Made by a program: the position numbers and the translations under genes. A DNA stretch of 9,484 bases from Fidelibacterota bacterium (lineage in GTDB: Bacteria; Fidelibacterota; Marinisomatia; SCGC-AAA003-L08; D37C17): positions 1-9,484 of the forward strand of contig PANV01000020.1 in the NCBI GenBank assembly GCA_002707765.1, read 5' to 3'. Position 1 is the stretch's first letter. Each line of letters starts with the position of its first letter. Shown piece by piece: positions 5,756 through 9,484 of this stretch. The notes below the pieces were generated by a model. The model was not told the origin of the DNA. It did not search any database and was given only the letters and a program-made list of their open reading frames with translations.

Positions 5756-7039
5756 ATGGGCACACCATATAAAACTTTCTCATACTATACATTCGGATGC
5801 AAGGTGAATTTTGCTGACTCATCATATATAGCTCGCCAAATAATTGACAAAGGGTTAAGTCAAGTTTCAATGGATGATTACGCTGATATTTGTTTAATTA
5901 ATACATGCTCAGTTACTGAAAAAGCTGATAGTAAAGCTAAAAAATTAATAAAAGGGATTCATAAAAGATTCCCTAGAACAAAAATAATTGTTTTTGGTTG
6001 TTATGCACAATTAAAGCCAAAAGAAATTTCGAGAATAAAGGGAGTTTCAAATGTAATTAGTACTGAAAATAAGTTTGATATTGATGATATCATAAGTGAA
6101 GACAAAATAGATAATAATCTCGTAATTTCTAGAATAGAAAAGGTACAAGATTTTAACATATCGTATTCATTATCAGAAAGAGTCAGAGCATTCATCAAAG
6201 TGCAAGATGGATGTGATTATAATTGTAGTTACTGTACTATCCCAATGGCCAGAGGAAAAAGTAGAAGTCTCAATGTGCAAAATACTATCTCAGAATTGAA
6301 AAAAATTATATCGAATGGAGCGAAAGAAATAGTTTTAAGTGGAATCAATATTGGTGATTTTGGTAAAAATTTTGATGAAAGTTTATTTGATTTACTTGAA
6401 TATATTGAGAATTTGAATGGATTACAAAGGTATAGAATTTCATCAATTGAGCCCAATCTATTGACAGATGAAATCATTGATTTAATTTCAAAATCAAGTA
6501 AAGCGATGCCTCATTTTCATATACCTTTACAGTCAGGTTCAGATAAAATTTTAAAATACATGAAACGAAAATATTTGTCAAGTGACTACACATTAGTAAT
6601 TAATAAAGTTAAAAATAGAATTCCAAACGCTTGTATTGGAGTTGATGTTATTGTTGGATTCCCAGGAGAGTCAGATACAGATTTTAGCGAAACATATAAA
6701 TTCTTAAGTCAGTTGGATATATCTTACTTGCATGTTTTTACTTATTCAGATAGAGATAATACTGTTTCTCAAAAAAATCATAATAAAGTTAGCCCAGAGG
6801 AAAAATCTAATAGAAGAGATTTGTTAAAAAGACTATCAACAATAAAATATAAGAAGTTTATCGAAAAGAATTTTAATTCAAATTTTGATGTTCTTTTTGA
6901 AAAATATAATGATGGAATTTTAAGTGGCTGGACACAAAATTATATTAGAGTAAATGTAGAAAGTAATAATGATTTTATTAATCAAATCAAAACAGTTAAG
7001 CTTTTAGATAATGAATTTATAAATGGAAAATTAGTTTGA
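5756..7039 (+). CDS. mtaB: tRNA (N6-L-threonylcarbamoyladenosine(37)-C2)-methylthiotransferase MtaB
   Basis: This radical-SAM methylthiotransferase turns t6A at tRNA position 37 into ms2t6A, helping decoding of ANN codons in the cytoplasm. The N-terminal UPF0004 domain has its three cluster cysteines: FGCKVN (Cys15), INTCSVTEKAD (Cys51) and VFGCYAQ (Cys82). The radical-SAM core shows DGCDYNCSYCTIP with C-x3-C-x2-C at 153, 157 and 160, then VLSGINIGDFG, RISSIEPN, HIPLQSGSDKILKYMKR and VDVIVGFPGESD. FGCKVN and the C82 context separate it from MiaB and RimO. It has 427 residues, normal for the family, ending in a short TRAM-like tail with SGWTQNYIRV. It starts 29 bases after the GNAT stop without a visible Shine-Dalgarno sequence. 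It shares TTGA with the next gene. Confidence 0.96.
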   Translation: MGTPYKTFSYYTFGCKVNFADSSYIARQIIDKGLSQVSMDDYADICLINTCSVTEKADSKAKKLIKGIHKRFPRTKIIVFGCYAQLKPKEISRIKGVSNVISTENKFDIDDIISEDKIDNNLVISRIEKVQDFNISYSLSERVRAFIKVQDGCDYNCSYCTIPMARGKSRSLNVQNTISELKKIISNGAKEIVLSGINIGDFGKNFDESLFDLLEYIENLNGLQRYRISSIEPNLLTDEIIDLISKSSKAMPHFHIPLQSGSDKILKYMKRKYLSSDYTLVINKVKNRIPNACIGVDVIVGFPGESDTDFSETYKFLSQLDISYLHVFTYSDRDNTVSQKNHNKVSPEEKSNRRDLLKRLSTIKYKKFIEKNFNSNFDVLFEKYNDGILSGWTQNYIRVNVESNNDFINQIKTVKLLDNEFINGKLV

Positions 7040-7656
7040 AAGAAAGAATTAATTTAGGAATTGCAGGAAATATAGGAGTAGGTAAAACTACTTTAACACA
7101 AAAGTTATCAGAAGACTTGGATATTTCTGCTATATATGAATCCGTTATAGATAATCCTTATTTATCTGATTTTTATTCAAATATGTCGAGATGGAGTTTT
7201 AACTTGCAAATCTATTTTCTTTACAATCGATTTCAATCTCAGGTAAAATTAATGGAAAAAAATAAAAGCTTTATTCAAGATAGAACTATTTATGAAGATA
7301 AAGAAATTTTTGCTGCCAATCTTTATGAGTTAGGGCATATGTCAAAAAGAGATTATGAGACATATTCAAATATTTTTAAAGCAATGTTAAAGTTTATTAA
7401 AAAACCAGATTTGATAATTTATTTGAAAGCAAATACAGATACATTAATGTCAAGAATTAATAATAGAAAAAGAAAATATGAATCAGATATTTCATCTGAG
7501 TATATTCATAGTTTAAATATTTATTACGATAGGTGGATTAGTAAATTACCTGAAAGTGAAGTTCTAGTTGTAAAAACTGACAATTTTAATATTTTTCAGG
7601 ATAAAGATTTTTACAAAAATATTTTAGATAATATTGAAAACAAATTAAATGTTTAG
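7036..7656 (+). CDS. Deoxynucleoside kinase (deoxyadenosine/deoxyguanosine kinase-like)
   Basis: This 206-residue dNK-family enzyme phosphorylates deoxynucleosides with ATP for salvage. The P-loop is GNIGVGKT (residues 11-18). Family residues follow: Glu35 in YESVIDNPYL, WSFNLQIYFLYNRF (53-66, with Gln58 and Arg65 in the base-contact region), the QDRTIYED motif (81-88, Asp82-Arg83, Glu87), and the arginine lid RINNRKRK (140-147). Exact substrate preference (dA/dG against dC/dT) cannot be settled by eye. The start is TTG 7036: the frame has a stop at 7012-7014 and no ATG or GTG before the P-loop. TTGA overlap with mtaB and 8-base overlap with purN mark it as an operon member alongside purine synthesis genes. 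Confidence 0.92.
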   Translation: MKERINLGIAGNIGVGKTTLTQKLSEDLDISAIYESVIDNPYLSDFYSNMSRWSFNLQIYFLYNRFQSQVKLMEKNKSFIQDRTIYEDKEIFAANLYELGHMSKRDYETYSNIFKAMLKFIKKPDLIIYLKANTDTLMSRINNRKRKYESDISSEYIHSLNIYYDRWISKLPESEVLVVKTDNFNIFQDKDFYKNILDNIENKLNV

Positions 7657-8260
7657 AAAAAAGAAAATAGTCATTTTTGCATCTGGGTCAGGAACAAATT
7701 TTATAAATCTAAATGAAAATTTAGTTCATGGTGAAGTTGTTTTACTGATATCAAATAATCCAAATTGTGGTGCTATAAAATATGCACAAAATAAAAATAT
7801 AAAATATGAGGTAGTAAATGATAAAATTATTTGTGATAATTTAGACTTCTATTATGAAAAAATTTTAAATAACTATAATCCTGATTTAATACTATTAGCT
7901 GGTTTTATGAAGAAAATCCCAATAAACATAGTAAATAAATATCCATTTAAAATTATTAATATACATCCATCTTTACTACCTAAATATGGAGGCAAGGGAT
8001 ATTATGGAATGAAAGTACATGAAGCGGTAATTAATGATAAAGAAAAGATATCTGGAGCAACGGTTCACTTTATTGATGGTATGTATGATAATGGCCCAAT
8101 TATTAAACAGGCTAAAGTAACTATTGAAGATAATGATAATGCTAAAACTTTATCAAAAAAAGTATTAAAAAAAGAATATGAGTTATATCTAAATGTAGTA
8201 GAAATGTTTTGTTGTGATAAAATTAGAATCAATGAAAATAAGGTTATTATAAATGAATAA
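7649..8260 (+). CDS. purN: Phosphoribosylglycinamide formyltransferase PurN
   Basis: PurN transfers a formyl group from 10-formyl-tetrahydrofolate to GAR in purine synthesis. This copy has 203 residues, close to the usual ~200-210. Visible are FASGSGTNF (phosphate-binding loop, 10-18), LLAGFMKKI (82-90), NIHPSLLPKYGG with catalytic Asn104 and His106 (104-115), and SGATVHFIDGMYDNGPII with the catalytic Asp147. KYGGKGYYGMKVHEAV is the wording seen in Bacteroidetes PurN and fits the FCB assignment. The start ATG 7649 overlaps the kinase stop as ATGTTTAG, and the stop overlaps purH as ATGAATAA. No truncation is seen. Confidence 0.97.
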   Translation: MFRKKKIVIFASGSGTNFINLNENLVHGEVVLLISNNPNCGAIKYAQNKNIKYEVVNDKIICDNLDFYYEKILNNYNPDLILLAGFMKKIPINIVNKYPFKIINIHPSLLPKYGGKGYYGMKVHEAVINDKEKISGATVHFIDGMYDNGPIIKQAKVTIEDNDNAKTLSKKVLKKEYELYLNVVEMFCCDKIRINENKVIINE

Positions 8261-9484
8261 AATTAGAACCGCTTTGATAAGTGTATGGGATAAAACAGGT
8301 TTAGTGGATCTTGCTAAATTTTTAAATAAAAAAAATATAAAGATTATTTCAACAGGCGGTACAAAAAAAATTCTAAAAGATAATGGTATTGATGTTGTTT
8401 CAATAATTGAGATAACAAATCAAAAAGAGGTAATGAATGGCAGAGTTAAAACACTCCATCCAAAAATATTTGGTGGAATTTTAGCAAATAGAGAAAACAA
8501 ATCTCATATTGATGATTTAAAAGATATGCAGGGTAAGTTCATTGATTTAGTTGTTGTAAACCTATATCCTTTTGTAGGTGAAGCAGTACGTAAAAATTTA
8601 GATATGGATGAGGCTATCGAGTACATCGATATTGGAGGTCCTTCAATGTTGAGGGCAGCCGCAAAAAACTATAAAGATATCATACCATTATGTAATCCTA
8701 ATCAGTACAAAGATTTTATTGCATCTTTTAATAATAATGACGGTTTTTTTAGTAAATCTGATAGAAAAAATTATGCATTAGAAATTTTTAAACTAACTCA
8801 TCAATATGATAAAAATATTTTTAAATTTTTTAGTAAAGATGATGATGATGAATCAAACAAAATTGAATTTAAATTAAAAAAAGTCGACGATTTAAGATAT
8901 GGTGAAAACCCCCATCAAAAAGCATCATTTTATTTATCTGAGAATGAAAAAAAATCATGGATTCAATATCATGGTAAACAGTTATCGTATAACAATTATT
9001 ATGATATTGAAACAGCTTTTTCAATAGTTAATGAATTTAATGAAACTTGTTGTGTAATTATTAAACATTCTAATCCTTGTGGTTTCTCTCTAGGGAAAAA
9101 TCCTAGGCATGCTTATTTATCAGCAGTTGAGACTGATCCTGTTAGTTACTTTGGTGGTATTGTAGCATTTAATTCTGAAGTTGATTATCAGGTAGCAATT
9201 GAAATAAATAAATCTTTTTTAGAGTGTATTGTTGCTAAATCATTTTCTAAAAGAGCATTGTTAGAGTTGAAAAAAAAGAAAAATCTCAGACTAATTTCAA
9301 TTAATAAAAAGGCAAGAAATAATAAGATTGTTAAATCAGTCTTTAATGGTTTCTTAATACAAGATAAGGATAATTTTGATGAAGATTTTGATTCATTTGA
9401 AATTGTATCAAAAATAAAACCTGATAATCAACAATTAAAAGCATTGCATTTAAGTTGGAAATTGGTAAAATATGTTAAATCAAA
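8253..9484 (+). CDS. purH: Bifunctional AICAR transformylase / IMP cyclohydrolase PurH (3' partial)
   Basis: PurH catalyses the last two steps of IMP synthesis: formylation of AICAR by 10-formyl-tetrahydrofolate, then ring closure. The frame runs from ATG 8253 to the window end without a stop, giving 410 codons of an expected ~510-530. The N-terminal cyclohydrolase (MGS-like) domain shows ISVWDKTG (9-16), STGGTKK (33-39), NGRVKTLHP (62-70) and DIGGPSMLRAAAKN (126-139). The transformylase domain shows RYGENPHQ (215-222), SYNNYYDIETAF and KHSNPCG (271-277, Lys271 and His272 being the catalytic pair). Tail ~100 residues lie beyond the window. It is coupled to purN by the 8-base ATGAATAA overlap. 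The Ser-to-Trp change in the usual ISVSDKTG and Phe for the His of 'HPKxHGG' are small variations within the family. Confidence 0.97.
   Translation, partial: MNKIRTALISVWDKTGLVDLAKFLNKKNIKIISTGGTKKILKDNGIDVVSIIEITNQKEVMNGRVKTLHPKIFGGILANRENKSHIDDLKDMQGKFIDLVVVNLYPFVGEAVRKNLDMDEAIEYIDIGGPSMLRAAAKNYKDIIPLCNPNQYKDFIASFNNNDGFFSKSDRKNYALEIFKLTHQYDKNIFKFFSKDDDDESNKIEFKLKKVDDLRYGENPHQKASFYLSENEKKSWIQYHGKQLSYNNYYDIETAFSIVNEFNETCCVIIKHSNPCGFSLGKNPRHAYLSAVETDPVSYFGGIVAFNSEVDYQVAIEINKSFLECIVAKSFSKRALLELKKKKNLRLISINKKARNNKIVKSVFNGFLIQDKDNFDEDFDSFEIVSKIKPDNQQLKALHLSWKLVKYVKS

Larger units (their letters stand above)
1709..9484 (+). other. Probable polycistronic operon of eight translationally coupled genes
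   Basis: All eight genes lie on the same strand, and six of seven junctions overlap: 3330-3337 (8 bases), 4478-4484 (7), 5253-5284 (32), 7036-7039 (4), 7649-7656 (8) and 8253-8260 (8). The remaining gap (5727-5755) is 29 bases and shows no hairpin or T-run. Only one terminator is seen upstream (1658-1689), and the operon continues past the window. The grouping mixes envelope proteins, a nuclease, tRNA modification, deoxynucleoside salvage and purine synthesis. Co-transcription is inferred from layout. Internal promoters cannot be excluded. Confidence 0.75.

Noticed and set aside
6001..6477. Minus-strand frames at 6001-6198 and 6229-6477
   Set aside because: Both lie antisense to the conserved MtaB core. 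No independent evidence of coding.

Overview
The window is AT-rich and almost entirely coding, with every supported gene on the + strand. It looks like a genome fragment from a free-living marine bacterium of the Fibrobacteres-Chlorobi-Bacteroidetes (FCB) superphylum. Candidatus Marinimicrobia (SAR406) is my best guess, inferred from family style and not proven. The clues are a secreted protein ending in an NYPNPFNP-type sorting tail, the 'YGCTD..ACNYD..A' and 'DECGVCGG' cysteine modules, a GWxTD-type lipoprotein, a PurN with the Bacteroidetes-like KYGGKGYYG segment, and start codons with almost no Shine-Dalgarno sequences.

Layout. (1) Positions 1-1631 hold the 3' part of a large modular secreted protein whose true start lies upstream of the window. 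It has a cysteine block, two tandem copies of a ~130-residue beta-rich module, a ShK-like cysteine domain, a second cysteine block and a type IX-like C-terminal sorting domain. (2) A strong hairpin terminator at 1658-1689 ends that unit. (3) A possible promoter (TATAAT) and a TTG start follow within 20 bases and open a tightly packed run of eight genes, 1709 to beyond 9484. In order they are: a secreted beta-propeller-like protein, a GWxTD-like lipoprotein, a PD-(D/E)XK nuclease with Cas4/AddB-type Fe-S cysteines, a GNAT acetyltransferase, the tRNA methylthiotransferase mtaB, a deoxynucleoside kinase, purN, and purH (cut by the window end).

Six of the seven junctions in the run overlap. The seventh has a 29-base gap with no visible terminator. 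The run therefore looks like one polycistronic, translationally coupled operon. It joins two envelope proteins, a DNA-processing nuclease, tRNA modification, and purine/deoxynucleotide supply. purN and purH supply two folate-dependent or late steps of IMP synthesis, and the kinase salvages deoxynucleosides. I see no functional link between the envelope pair and the rest beyond co-transcription.

I found no RNA genes, mobile elements, CRISPR arrays or attachment sites. Non-coding sequence amounts to about 106 bases (1632-1708 and 5727-5755). Most of the window is ordinary housekeeping. The parts most worth a second look are the modular acidic secreted protein, the propeller/lipoprotein pair with its eroded GWxTD signature, and the orphan Fe-S nuclease coupled to an acetyltransferase.
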